Numbered from the stretch's first letter, positions 23,430 to 35,615 are shown. The stretch is 64,000 nt of DNA from Brachionus rotundiformis (GCA_016802295.1 JAESIW010000138.1:939904-1003903), one strand, 5' to 3'. Notes: a model not told the origin generated them from the letters alone. Numbers and translations are program-made.

Positions 23430-24911
23430 TTAGTAATAAAAACAGAATATACATAAATATATTAGATAAATTAAAAATGAATTTTTTTCAAGTTTAGTGG
23501 CGTTGTTTTTGTTGTTGTTTGTCGATAAACTGGCTGTGGTTGATTTTTTTGTTGATGTTTGAACTAAAGTTTTGTTAGATTGGTAAACCATATTGACCAC
23601 TTGTTCAATGTTGTCGACAAAATAAGTTAAAAACTCGTTTAAATTAGTCTTGTTTTTGCTTAAATAATCAAATACGGCTTGTATTGCTAATGTTATATTC
23701 TGGTCAATGGTAGGCTCAATGTCCAGACATTGAGTTAAAGTTAAATTGGTGAGCAAACATCCAGAAACATTCGACGAAATTAGATAACTTGAATTTAGAC
23801 TTAGAAAATTCATTATAGTTGTATCATTTTGGATACAAAATTCTATTTTATCTATTTTATTAATATTATTCTTAAGACACAGCAAAAAATTTTGAAACAA
23901 GTTGCTGGTCAAAAAGACACCAAAAGGTGTCTTACCATCGTTCAATTGAGACAAACTTCCTAAATTCTTTGATAGCTGTTCCATTGGAATTGACCTGCCT
24001 AAAAATATCGAAAAATAGCCAACCAATTTAGAAACTCTTTCCAAAAAATTCTTGTCCGTCAAAATAGAATAGTAAAAAATACATTTTTGATTGTAATTTG
24101 GCTCGAGTAAATAGCCTACAAGACAAATAAATCCATTTAATTGTCTATAATCTTCTAGAAAGTCTTTAGATAAATCTAGTTTTTTTAAAATTGACTTTAC
24201 ATCTTGGCTGAAATATTTTTCAAATGAAGAAACCATGTTCAAAGAGTTTTTAAAAGATGTATTGTCAATATAATTAGATAAAAATTTATTATCTATCAAA
24301 CAGGATACAAATATTTTATCTCTAAGGCAGTGATTTAAAACGTCTAGCTGATATCGTTTTTTATAGGTGGCAAAATGCTGGTCCAACAAGTTAAAAAATC
24401 CTATGCCTTTTACCACAGAAATAGTTACTGGGCTTATAAACTGGTTCCAGCAAGCTTTATCAGTATTCCGATCGATTATCTGTTCTAAAAAGCAAATTGA
24501 TAGATTTTTTAATATCACATTGTCCACCTCAATTTGTTTAAGAACTGAGATTATTTTTTTGCTGGAATTATTGGCCATAAAGCCTAGTAAATTCTCTCGT
24601 AAATAAACAATCATGGTTTTAATAGACTCAAGTGATTCTACAAGTTCCCTAACTGGTTGGCTACTATTAAATAGGTATAAAGCGTCAAATAAGTAGAGAT
24701 TATCTGGAATTAATGGTAATATTGGTGATAAATCTAATGAATTTTGAAGTCGTTCAGCATTTTTAGTGAATTCTATTTGGTCATTGAGTATTGAGTCCAA
24801 AAGAAAGTCTACTAAGTCCGATTGACGACCCCTTGACTCATTCAGACTTTGGAAAACTTTGCTTTTTATAATCAAGAATCCAATTATTGCAATGAAAAAT
24901 TTTGCCATCAT
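23430..24911 (-). CDS. Secreted, probably GPI-anchored C-L-x(12)-C repeat protein 2 (unknown family)
   Basis: Single-exon 493-residue relative of the neighbouring gene. Signal peptide MMAKFFIAIIGFLIIKSKVF. Five cysteine pairs repeat the same design: CFLEQIIDRNTDKAC, CLVGYLLEPNYNQKC and CLKNNINKIDKIEFC with 13 residues between cysteines, and CLRDKIFVSC and CLLTNLTLTQC with 8 and 9. It lacks the Leu/Asn-rich opening of its neighbour and is cysteine-paired from about residue 140. A Thr/Ser/Asn/Lys linker and hydrophobic tail (FLIYLIYLCIFCFYY) again suggest a GPI anchor. Overall identity between the two is low but pair spacing and layout match, so I infer an old tandem duplication and fast divergence. 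Function is unknown; surface or extracellular exposure is inferred. Confidence 0.75.
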   Translation of the reverse strand: MMAKFFIAIIGFLIIKSKVFQSLNESRGRQSDLVDFLLDSILNDQIEFTKNAERLQNSLDLSPILPLIPDNLYLFDALYLFNSSQPVRELVESLESIKTMIVYLRENLLGFMANNSSKKIISVLKQIEVDNVILKNLSICFLEQIIDRNTDKACWNQFISPVTISVVKGIGFFNLLDQHFATYKKRYQLDVLNHCLRDKIFVSCLIDNKFLSNYIDNTSFKNSLNMVSSFEKYFSQDVKSILKKLDLSKDFLEDYRQLNGFICLVGYLLEPNYNQKCIFYYSILTDKNFLERVSKLVGYFSIFLGRSIPMEQLSKNLGSLSQLNDGKTPFGVFLTSNLFQNFLLCLKNNINKIDKIEFCIQNDTTIMNFLSLNSSYLISSNVSGCLLTNLTLTQCLDIEPTIDQNITLAIQAVFDYLSKNKTNLNEFLTYFVDNIEQVVNMVYQSNKTLVQTSTKKSTTASLSTNNNKNNATKLEKNSFLIYLIYLCIFCFYY

Positions 24912-27900
24912 TTTTTAATACAAGTTTTTTATAAGTTTTGCCTTTTGAACAGATTTTTGACATAAATATAAAGTAAATTGTCTTTTTGTTAATAGTTTTT
25001 TAACGTTTTCTATTTTCAAAATGATTTATTAATTATTTAATAATCTGAAATAAAAACATTGCTGGGTGACAAAGTTCCAAGCTGCTTTCATTGTCAAGAA
25101 TTTAGGAAAATGCTCGTTCGAAAATGATTTAATAAATAGTTAAAAGTATCAAGAATTATTTATTCAATATAAAAAAAAATTTAAAAAAAGCTTTTATTCA
25201 AAAATTGCGTATGTCATAAGAAAAATAAAAAAAAAGAGTATGATATAAAATTTCGAAATAATTTTCAAATAAAGAATTTTCACAAATTTTAATTTCAAGT
25301 CAACAAAAAGAAAAATTTGAATTTTCTTTTTAATCTCTCACTAATTAAACAAAACAATTCTAGCTGAATAATTTTAAATTATTTATTAAAATATTGGACT
25401 AGTAAGTTTATTTTTTAATGGGTAACAATAAAACAATTAATTCAGGTATTCAAGAGTAACAAGGTTTTTAATTAAGGTTCTTAAAATATTCGTATACAAA
25501 ATTACATAAACAAGATTGATTCAATTAAGAGTTGACATCATATTTTTTGTTTTTAATAAATATTTATTAGATTTTAAAATTTTTTATTTTCCTTAATAAT
25601 ATAAAAATAATATAAAAAAAAATCTAATGACTCCAACCTTGAAAAATTGTTTGCTTGGTAAATATAAGATGAATAAAAGGTCTTCAGTCCATTTCTCAAG
25701 AAAGTGATTTAGTTGGTAGCAGCTCAGGTCATCGTGTGCTTGTGATTTTAATTTGTGGTAAAGTTGTTTGACAGGTTTTGGATAAGGTCCATTTAGGTTT
25801 TCTCATTAATTATTAAATTTAAGTTTTAAGTTTAATTTAAAGCTGATTAAGCTTTTGAATGAGATAGAAAAGCTTTGAAGTATCATGTTCACTTGATAAA
25901 AGGAAAAGATTATGAACAATTTTTAAATTTTTGAAACAATTTATTTTATTTTAGACCTAGATAAATAATTGGATTTTTTATGATTTTTTTTAATAAACTG
26001 ACATAGTTAAATAATTTGTTTTATTTTAATTATAGAATTAAATAATACAGAATTAAAGGTGGAATTTAATCGATAGCGAAAACAATTTCAATCGAAGCTT
26101 TAATAAGTACAATTGAATTGAGCGCCTTTAGTGTAGATCTTATTAAAGATAAGATAAATTACCAAAGTATAAGAAAAATAATTTGAATTTTTCTGTTCCT
26201 CTAAACTTACCTAAATAAATATTTTGGTAAACGAAAAATCCAAACTCATTCAACTAACCGATTTTTAATTCGATTAACACTGATATAAAGACGGAAAATC
26301 GAACTTGAAAAATATTTTCCAAGATAAGGTTCTCTTTGAGCTCATAGAACTCTAATTGATTTATTTTTATTAAACAAAATAAAAAATCATTGATTACAAA
26401 TCAATATTTGATTGATAAAATTTAAAAAATAAAATAAAAAATATTCTCATGGAACTAAATCATTTGGAATATGAGCATATTTTATCTAATTGATTAAGCC
26501 CGCAGAGATAACAAGATAATGAAATATTTGCAATAATAGACTTTGATACAGATATATCATTTTTTGTTTCTATTTACAATTTATTTCTATCTAATTTAAC
26601 TAAGTGTTTCTCATGGATACAAGCTTAAAAAAGACATATTTCAAATTAAATCTATCTATATATGTAGTTTGATATGATACTTTCAATTATATCTTTATCT
26701 AGAAAAGCGCCAGTAAATCTCAGCACGATGCCAAAGCACTTAACACATTTTAATATTGCTTGATTGCGCTACAAACTGCTTATTTTGATACAGAGCCTTG
26801 CTGACAGACTCGAAATTGATAATTGACTTGAATTGTGTCTACTACTAGGCACAGATAAACCATAATTGGCTTTCAGTGTGTCATAGACAATGTATCCAGC
26901 GTATTATCTCTCAGACTAGGATGTAGTTATCTGCACTCTGGGCGATCTAATATAAAATTGATAATTATTGTTTATAAGTCAAATTGAGCATTTTTATTCT
27001 ATCAATAAATGATGTAATGATTTACAAGTCTATTTGAAAGTAAATAATCAAATCAGGCTTTTAATTCATTCAATTTAACCATCAATAATTTTGTTTTTAT
27101 CTATTTAAAGTTTTATTTCAAATAAAGAGAAGTATATTTTTTGACAAAAATAGTTTTTAAATAGTGTTGGTATTTTTCATTAATTTTAATAAAAATATAT
27201 TTTATTTTTTGGTCAGGACTTGGACAAGAGAAGAGAATCATTAAGAAAAAAACTTGTTAATATAAAATTTTTCCTCTTTATGAGTATCTTAAGTATCATA
27301 ACACCTTAGATAATCTAGTGTAATTAAATGTAAATATTTGGCTCTTATTTGAGTAAACGATTTTAAAATTCCGATTCTCGAGGAAACGTGTTTATTGAAT
27401 TTTAAGATTTTCAAGTGAATAAACACTTCCTAGTACAAATTAACTTCGAAAATTAGCAAAAATTCCATAATTATGATGCCACTTACTTAAGTGACCAAGA
27501 CCAATTGATTATTAAACAAAAAAAAAGTTAAAATCTGCAAACACCAACTCCAATCAGCTAATATTTACAATACTTTGTCATCTCATCTCTTAATGGGCCA
27601 TTTAAGAAAAAATAGATAGTTTAAACTCACACCAGGTATAATGTTTGTTAGGCAAATTTAAATTTTTATTATTAAATATTTGTTTATAAATTAATTTAAT
27701 TATTCTGATTGGATATAGCATTTAATTATGAGATGATAAAAATATAGATTTCTATTCGAAAATTGATTTAAAATCAAATCCCCAGTGATTTATCGTACAA
27801 TAAAAATAAATAGATTTAAAATTGTTTTTTATTTTTTTTATAACTTGGCAAATTTTTTAAGTAATTAAGCTATAAATAGATAAGTAATAACAAGTTATGT

Positions 27901-28189
27901 GTCATTAATAATCAATTGTATCTTTATGACATTCTATTCTTGATTTTTAGATAAAAAATCCTCTAAAGTAGGTTCAGGTCCAGCACCGATAAGTCTTCTA
28001 TAAACCTAGTATCTAAAATTAAAGTAATAAAAAACATTTAATTATCTTCTAAGCTGTAAAGATTCCTTAGAATATCAAATTGACAATTATTACTCAATGG
28101 CACAGTTCATTTTAGATCTTATCGTTTATACCACAGTGTGATTTGGCTACCAATTTTTTTTACATTTTATTTTAAAATTATTTTCCATC

Positions 28190-28360
28190 AATTGATCAAA
28201 CGCTGACCATTACACCATATTATATTTTCCCAAATTCCAAGTGACAATTAGACCTAGATAAGCACTTTGGCAAATTTTATCAATCCTAATATTATTCAAT
28301 TTTTTTCTTTAATGTATAAATGTTTCAGAGGGTTTATTTATTAAAATTTAATTCATTTTA
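28190..28360. repeat. Diverged tandem repeat, unit 1 of 3
   Basis: Begins near GACCATTACACC, continues through GACAATTAGACCTAGATAAG and TTCTTTAAT, and ends in GTTTATTTATTAAAAT. Units 2 and 3 start at about 28391 and 28625 with GACCATTATACC and follow the same order of blocks. Confidence 0.7.
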
Positions 28361-28384
28361 TTAAATATCTTCCTTTACTTGTAC

Positions 28385-28605
28385 CAATACTGACCATTAT
28401 ACCATGTTTATTTTTTTGAAAAATTTAATTGAACCAAATATTATTCAAATTTTTTTCTTTAATTAGAAAATGTTTCAAAGTGTTTATTTATGAAAAAATA
28501 GACTGTTGTTAATTAAATTTTTAAATTAATCGATGAAAAGAATATTCTAATTTGATAAGCAGATTTTATCTAAAAAAATAAGATTATAAATTAGTTAACT
28601 TTCTT
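28385..28605. repeat. Diverged tandem repeat, unit 2 of 3
   Basis: Shares GACCATTATACCATGTTTA and the final block AAAATAAGATTATAAATTAG with unit 3. The middle GACAATTAGAC block of units 1 and 3 is deleted here. Confidence 0.7.
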
Positions 28606-28614
28606 TTATTACTT

Positions 28615-28880
28615 GTTCTAACATTGACCATTATACCATGTTTAATTTTTCCCAAAATCTAATTGACAATTAGACATAGATAAGCACTTTTGGCAAACTT
28701 TATCCAACCTAATATGTTTTAATTTTTTTTATCTTAATTAGAATATGTTTCTCAAAGTTTATTTATTAAAATTAGTAAAAATTAGGCTGATTTTAAATAA
28801 AATTTTAAATTAATTGGGGGAAATTTAATAAGCAGATTTTATCTTAAAAAAATAAGATTATAAATTAGTAAACTAGTGGA
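28615..28880. repeat. Diverged tandem repeat, unit 3 of 3
   Basis: The fullest copy, with all blocks in order. Unit spacings are about 190 and 235 bp, so this is a degenerate minisatellite-like array or a nested element. It lies about 0.9 kb upstream of the C2H2 gene start. Confidence 0.7.
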
Positions 28881-28956
28881 TTGAGTGTCGCCAAATGGAT
28901 CAAAGCTAAACTAGTTGAGTTGTTTTCAAGCAAGTAGATAAAGCGTCAAAACTAAA

Positions 28957-28995
28957 ATGAGTGAGAGCGAAAAGCCATTAAGCATCCAGCATCAT
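28957..28995 (+). other. Candidate upstream exon or upstream ORF of the C2H2 gene
   Basis: ATG at 28957 opens 13 codons (MSESEKPLSIQHH) ending exactly at a donor-like GTGAGA. Spliced to the acceptor at 29760 it would run into TAA just before the C2H2 start codon, acting as an upstream ORF rather than as coding sequence. Splicing is inferred, not shown. Confidence 0.25.
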
Positions 28996-29772
28996 GTGAG
29001 ATAACAAAAAGTCCAGTCAGGTTTGACCGTAATCGTTTGAAATGTGATGAATTTTGTTAAGGTGTTTATGAGGACTGCTTTTGAAATTGTTTACGCGAAA
29101 ACAAGTTGTATAATACCATAAACAACTAGTACTCAATATAGCCTGGATTAGCGAAATTCATTAAAGCTTAACTAAGTCTCTAAGCGGTGCCGCTATTTTA
29201 TCTCTTAACTGGAAATATTTATAAAACTGACTAAATTTTTTCAACTTGTCAAACTATTTCAACAAACATCAGACTTAAAACTTTACCAAAAAAAAAGTGT
29301 TGTTTGATAAATACTAAAAAGATAACAGTTTTGTGCTCTTTGGCCAGCCGATTGCAACCATCTATAAATTGGACATTTAGTATTTTAATTTTATTAATAT
29401 ATTTTGCGAATGTGTCCATAAAGTGTCAATGTAAATTGGTGCCAATTATTATCAGCGAGCACAGCTTGTATAAACATCATTTCTAGTCATTTAAAAATAG
29501 GATTTTTGTTTAGTTGTATCAAGCATAGATAATCATTTTTTTGTATATTTGGCTAGATAGATAATGAGACATACAGTGACAATTTGAGCAAATCTGGACC
29601 TGTATACTTACGTAACCAGTTTATCTAGGCCTGCAATTTTTCAATTATTGATAAACGAATTCCACTAAGATAGATTAGGGGACAAATTATCTTAATCGTA
29701 TTAAATAAACTATTTAAAGAGAATATTTTTTATTTTATTTTATATCACTTTAATTTTAGATAATTGAATAAA

Positions 29773-31140
29773 ATGAGTCTTAACGAGTTAATTTACCAGA
29801 ATTTTGCTCAAATGAATTCTCAGTACATGAAGCAGGAAGAGGAGCACGAGGCGACAGAGTCCACCACAACCAATGAGACATCTTCTTCCAATTTGCAGTC
29901 CGATGTGTCCGTGGTAGAATCGGATACCGAGGACAGACAGGAAAAGAACAGTGCCAATACAGATGATGAAGACGATGAACAGAGACAAGAGCTTCCTGGT
30001 ATCAGTCAACTGTACCAACCGAACATGGTATCGTCACAAATGATGCAATTAATCCAAGCTCAGAAGAGTGAAAAAATCGAAAACGAGAAAGAAAATTCTC
30101 CCATATGCAAATATTGTAACAAAATATTTGCCAATGTGTCCAATTTGAACCATCATATAAGCGCAATACATTTAAACCAATCAAAATGGATATGCAGCCA
30201 ATGTGGAAAAATATGTTCCAGTAAATCAAATTTGAAGGTTCATTTAAGAGTGCATTTGAGAGTGAAACCATATCATTGTAGATGGTGTTCGTATAGCTGC
30301 ATGCATCACAGCTCAATAAGAGATCATTTGGCAAAAGTTCATCCAGACAAGAGCCACACTCCGCTCCAGCCTGGTTATTTGTTTAATTCCCAAGCTGTAC
30401 CAGAACCAGAGGTATTCAACTCAATGGGGTATAATGGCAGTGCTTTGTCAAATGAACAAAAGCCAAAAAGAGTCAGTGCTGAGATTGATAATGGTTTTCA
30501 AAGTCCGGAAAAGACCCGAAATTCTAAAAAAATGCGCATTGAAAAACAATCAAAGTCACCAAGTCGACCAGTTGTTAATCCTCAGCCAGTTTATCCGCCA
30601 GTCCAGACTTCACCAGCTCAGAATTACCAACCAAATCAAATGTCAAATTTTTACACTGCTTACATGGCCAGGATGCTGCCATTCATGTACAATCCTTTGC
30701 AGTATGCCGCTGCTTTGTCTAATGGACAACATGCTCCAAGTTCACAATTTTTAGGTATGCTAAATCAAGGTTTACAGATGAACCAAGGACATCAATCAAG
30801 ACAGAATTTTTCTTATGGTAAAGATGGTGTTTTCTCATCATTACTCTCCGGATCTTCTTCTTCAGATGAACACCAGACAAATAGCAGTGGAAATTACAGC
30901 TACAGTGGATCGAGCAGAAGCTCCAGTATGTCACCATCAAACAAAACAAACACTCATGTCAGCACATCGACTGACCAAGATGGACATGTTAAAGTGCTAT
31001 CTCCCCGAACGGAACCAATTGTCAAGACCAAGAAGACTCTTTCAATTGAACAAATGCTTAATACCAAAGTCAATAAGGAAACCCAAACTGAATCCTCTTG
31101 TCTATCTTGTCCCTATTGTTCTGGAAACCAGTCAAATTGA
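29773..31140 (+). CDS. Three-finger C2H2 zinc finger protein
   Basis: Probable nuclear DNA-binding regulator of 455 residues; coding sequence is one exon. An acceptor (TTTTAATTTTAG) at 29760 lies 12 bp before the ATG, so a 5' UTR intron or leader splice is likely. The acidic Ser/Thr-rich N-terminus (about 15-80) precedes three adjacent fingers at about residues 111-195: CKYCNKIFANVSNLNHHISAIH, CSQCGKICSSKSNLKVHLRVH (its linker lacks the TGEKP form) and CRWCSYSCMHHSSIRDHLAKVH. The remainder is Pro/Gln/Asn/Ser-rich with Ser runs near 365 and 395. The end holds CLSCPYC, a lone pair of Cys-x2-Cys knuckles. I do not recognise the subfamily. Confidence 0.85.
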   Translation: MSLNELIYQNFAQMNSQYMKQEEEHEATESTTTNETSSSNLQSDVSVVESDTEDRQEKNSANTDDEDDEQRQELPGISQLYQPNMVSSQMMQLIQAQKSEKIENEKENSPICKYCNKIFANVSNLNHHISAIHLNQSKWICSQCGKICSSKSNLKVHLRVHLRVKPYHCRWCSYSCMHHSSIRDHLAKVHPDKSHTPLQPGYLFNSQAVPEPEVFNSMGYNGSALSNEQKPKRVSAEIDNGFQSPEKTRNSKKMRIEKQSKSPSRPVVNPQPVYPPVQTSPAQNYQPNQMSNFYTAYMARMLPFMYNPLQYAAALSNGQHAPSSQFLGMLNQGLQMNQGHQSRQNFSYGKDGVFSSLLSGSSSSDEHQTNSSGNYSYSGSSRSSSMSPSNKTNTHVSTSTDQDGHVKVLSPRTEPIVKTKKTLSIEQMLNTKVNKETQTESSCLSCPYCSGNQSN

Positions 31141-31520
31141 TGTAACATAATTAATTAAATTAATTAATATGTTGCGTTTTTTAATTTGAGTCAAATTAAC
31201 GAATGAAATTTTCCTTTTAGTTTTTTATCTTTGTTTATTATTTAATTTTTCTCGTATAAATATATATATCAAAAATAATTGGACAAAAGTGTATTTTAAC
31301 TCATAATTTTTAGAAATTAATTTTTCTTATTTTTATTATTATCAACAAAAATAAAACTATAAAAATATATATCTTTTTTGTTTATATATCAAAAAATTTT
31401 ATTTAGATTTTGATTACAATATCTTAAATTATCAAAAATGCTTATTAAATGAGGAAAAAATTTTTTTTTGGTAGTTATTTATTAAAAATATAGAAAAATA
31501 AAAAAAAAATTAAATAATGT
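31141..31520. other. Convergent 3' spacer
   Basis: AT-rich sequence between the stop codons of the C2H2 gene and MIOS; no feature beyond possible poly(A) signals. Confidence 0.5.
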
Positions 31521-34500
31521 CTAGAAAACCTCTTCGAAAAAATCCTCTTTGACATAGCACTGACAATTACAACTCATTATCGGACACTCTGGATTAGTCC
31601 TTATATTTTTAATACACAAAAATTAATTTAAAAAAGTTATTTTACAATTATTTTACCTAAACCAGTTTTCGAGGTGTCCCAAATGACCACCATGACTACA
31701 CTTTTGGCAAAATAAAAACCAAAATGTCATCTTGTTTTTATTTCCTAGAAACGCTGACTTTGGTGGATCAACTGTCATGTAAAGTTGACAGACTGAACAT
31801 CTTAAGGAGGGTTTTTGGCATTGTTGACAAGCTATGCCATTATTGGCGAATTGTTCCAAAGGTTGGACTCTTGTTCTCCTTCTGGTTGACAAATTATTGC
31901 CACAAGAGAGGCAACGAATGAAAACTTTGGGATCCTGAGGCTTTGCTATTTTTATGTCAAAGTGAGCTCTTTCTTCCCACAGCATCCAAATGTCCAGCAA
32001 ATTTCGGTAACTTTCTATCCAACCATTGACATATTTATTGGCCAATGTCTTGGCACAGTTAGAATTGATTATGGCAACAGCCGGAGTTTGAACATCACTT
32101 GTTCGATTAATGTAAATCTGGAATAAATCAATGCAATCGGAGTTTAGACCGGTCAAAAGTATTCCATGTAAATTACCATCTTTCACAAAAGTGTTGGTCA
32201 AATTTTTAATATAAAGATTGAGCTTAATTATTCAAATAATTTATTTGTTTTAAAGTTAAAAATAAGTAATTAGATTACTTCATTTTTTAACATGCTCATG
32301 GCTATGCAGATACGATCTGGCAATTTTATATTCGTATCATTGTACTAGAAACAAATTAATTAAATTAATTTAATAAACTTTTTATATTGACTTACTATGG
32401 TGAAATTTGTGTTATAATCCGGATCATTTTTGTAGGCGAACAAAGCTTTTAAATAAGGATTTGAGATTTTATCTAATATTTTCATGGATTCTTTGTTGCT
32501 AAGACTATTCCGGTTGAACATCAGTGACAAAGTCAATGCCAAATACTCATTTGAATTAGCTTTAAAAATCAGAAATATTAAAAATTTATCAATTTTTAAT
32601 TTATTCGTAATTAATAATTTTTATTTATTTTTTCTTTTTATTTAAATATAATATTTATTTACTTTTATGTGAAGCATTTTTCAAGATATCGATAGATTTT
32701 TCCAAACCATTATTAAACATGGCTATACAGGCTGCTCTCTCGTACTCACCTTCTGATTCTAATCTAAAATAATAATTAAAATTATAGGCTCCATGAAAAA
32801 TATTTAAATATGGTTAATTCTTATATTAATTAATGAAAATAAGATAAAAATAAATTTAACTATTTTCATTACTAAATTTTAATCTTTAAAATTATTTCTT
32901 TAAATTTTTAAATAGTCGATTCATAGAGCTCTTATTTAACAGCTTATTATATTAATGAAAATGGTCTCACTTTGTCACTGTTTCTGACCAATTGTGCCAT
33001 TCACATAATTTAAAGATGTACTCTCTAGAATTAAAAAAAATTTTAAAAATAAATTTTTCTATTAAAGATTATTAAAAAGCTTTTTAATTACTTTTTAATT
33101 TTATTAAAATCTTCGTTTAAATCTTCCGGCTGCGGTACTTTTTGGGAAAAATCAACTAGAACCAAATTTTAACCATTTTGAAAGCTTACTTGACAGTATT
33201 GACTTAATACCAGAAAACTTTTCAAAATAAGTTTGTTCAATTTTACTCGATGCTTTATAAATATTTGAAATTAATTTTTCGTTCTAATTAAATTAGTAAT
33301 TAATTTACTGTCAAGCCATTGCCATAAATATCTGATTTCCTGTTCATTTTTATCATTAGACAACAAATTTATATTGTTTAGAAAACTTTTAATTCCATAA
33401 GAATTTTTAGCTCGTTGTCTTATCTTTTCTCCGATATCTACACTATCATCAATTTTTTCACTTAGCAGTGTACAAATTTTGTCACTAACTGCAAAATTAA
33501 GGGTTTCGTTAAATGATATTCCCTAATAGATAATTATTAAACTTCTAAAAATTTTAAAAAGATAGACTACAATTGGTGAATATTCAGCAACTACTAGATC
33601 AGCAAGCTTTAGTGCATTTGGATCTGTATAAGTAGCCATTAGCTTGTTGGAATCTTTGCTGTGCCAACTGAATGAATTTATGACAAATGAGCTCTTCTGA
33701 TGCTTGTAATCTTTTGATACAATAAACTTATTTTTATTTTGAATTAAAATAATATTTTACATTGGATTTGTTCTTTGATTAGGCTGCTATCATTGCCTTC
33801 TTCCAAACGATATACATTAACATTGGCTGAATTTTCACTCAACACTGCCAGTCGATTTGACTTGGACGGACAAAACTGAATACTTTTGATCGGCTTAGCT
33901 TCTTCAATAAAATCAATAGGCTCTTTATAGTCTCGTACTTTTCTCAGGTCCCACAAAGCTATTTGATTCTTTGAAAAGTTAATTAGAAAATTAAAAAAAA
34001 TAAAAATTGGCAAGAATTTTTACATTGTTAAAGGAAGCAGCTTTGTAGCTGTTAATAGGATCGATGGAAAACCCGTGGATAAAGTTGGTTTTTAAAGATT
34101 CAATTGGTTTGCAACTAGCTTTGGTAAAATTACCATCTCAGCATAAAGATGTTTAAAATGATACCTCTTAAATCGAATAATGAGAGCTTATTCTCAAATG
34201 AAGCAAATAGAACATCTGGCATTTGGAAGTTCCAAGCAAAAGAAAAACATGTCTCCGTTTCGTCTAGGCTTTTAGTTTATAATTTGTTTTCAAAAAATGG
34301 ATATCAATTTTTACTTAATTGAAAGGCTGGATTCATGCTAATTCCACCAAGATCCCAAATACAAATCGAATTTGAATTTTCTGTTTTGTCAAAGCCAAGA
34401 CCCAACTAAAAATACAAAAAAATTGAAAATTTCTATTTCCAAATGTTCCAAATTACATATGAGCTTTTGGTCGGATTCCATTCAATTTGGTTACATTTTC

Positions 34501-34992
34501 TTGATGCACCAACATTTAGCAATGGGACTAGGAAAATTTAGAAACAATTAAAAAAAAAACTCTGCTTTGATGATTATACTATTGGATCTTTCATCTTGGT
34601 CAAACATGCGAATAATTCTAATCTGACTGGAATCATTTTCGAACAATGCGATCATGTAAGGGTTAGAAAATGGGTGCCATGATATCATCTTGAATAAAAT
34701 TGTTTATTGAGCTTTAGCCTAGAAAATAGTACTTTTTGTTTAGAATAACTGTTTATTGAACCAATAAGTCTGGCACAAGTGCTCTCGGAAACAAATATAT
34801 TATTTTCATTGCGATTTCTGACTTGAGTTAATTTAATTGTTTAATATTTTATTAGTAAGATAAATATATCTTACATGAAGTATCAATGCTGGTTAATCGA
34901 TAGAAGTTGACCGAATTTCCTACAAGAATAAAGTCTTCGTCCACCAGTGGTGACCATTTTATACTAATATCATTTATTTGGTTGTTTGGCAT
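31521..34992 (-). CDS. MIOS: GATOR complex subunit MIOS (WD40 plus zinc domain)
   Basis: GATOR2 component that relays amino-acid status to mTORC1 at the lysosome. I joined 18 exons in phase, with introns mostly 44-60 bp: 34992-34875, 34821-34733, 34688-34580, 34527-34457, 34405-34315, 34263-34165, 34118-34024, 33968-33761, 33710-33571, 33522-33309, 33252-33190, 33155-33092, 33024-32971, 32763-32663, 32559-32396, 32344-32279, 32222-31657 and 31599-31521. They total 796 residues (human 875). The propeller shows ISWHPFSNPYMIALFEN, NQIEWNP, SICIWDLGG, ENKLSLFDLR and NNQIALWDLRKV. An alpha-solenoid follows (GIKSIL, LESEGEYERAACIAMFNNG, NPYLKALFA). The C-terminal zinc fold has CLSCG, CQQC, RCSVC, FCQKCSHGGHLGHLENWF and CPIMSCNCQC. 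The exon 33522-33309 is partly duplicated downstream at 35698-35946. Confidence 0.94.
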
Positions 34993-35615
34993 CTTTTTAT
35001 TCGTATTTTAAATTTTAAATTTTAAAATTTATTTTCAAGATTCATTTAACTTATTATAATATGATCACGTGTGATCTATAAATTGTTTGTTTTTAGTCTT
35101 TAATATTTAAATTAATTAAGATCAAATATAATATTAAATTTTTTATTTTTGGAATCACAATCAATTGTTTTGATATTTAGATTATAACACTCATTGTAAA
35201 CATTGTATAGGGTATCTATACACTTGCAAATAAGTGCCTAGAAAATTGTGTTCTTATTGAAGAATTTAAGCCCTTAGGTGATAGAAAATTTTCTTCAAGT
35301 TAAATATTTTATAGGATCTAAGTATACTTTACAAGAAAGCAGCATTGATAGAACTAAGCCATTTTTGATTAGCTTTTAAGAAAGGGGTCTAAGTCGGCAC
35401 TTTTTTGCAAAAGAATACGGTACTTAGTTTATAATTCATTTTATCAGTTTATGGACATTTATGAAATGTTTTCATTAATTTTTAAAGAATAGCGACTTGT
35501 CAAATAGCGACGTCTACTATCTTTAAAAATAAAAGATCAAATTTGAAGAACCCCTTACATTCATTTTTTGTGCAAGTTTGTCACGGCATTTCCGCATTTC
35601 TCCATTGTACAATTA
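34993..35615. other. MIOS 5' flank
   Basis: Contains the MIOS promoter side. No exon or repeat recognised. AAG directly precedes the MIOS ATG, an acceptor-like context. Confidence 0.5.

Larger units (their letters stand above)
24912..29772. other. Long non-coding region upstream of the C2H2 gene
   Basis: Nearly 4.9 kb without a supported gene. Islands of higher GC at about 26700-26960 and 28870-29210 could be regulatory. A three-copy repeat lies at 28190-28880. A minus-strand stretch at 27997-27934 encodes RLIGAGPEPTLEDFLSKNQE then stop, behind an acceptor-like TATAG, but no partner exon was found. A candidate 5' exon is listed at 28957. Confidence 0.5.
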
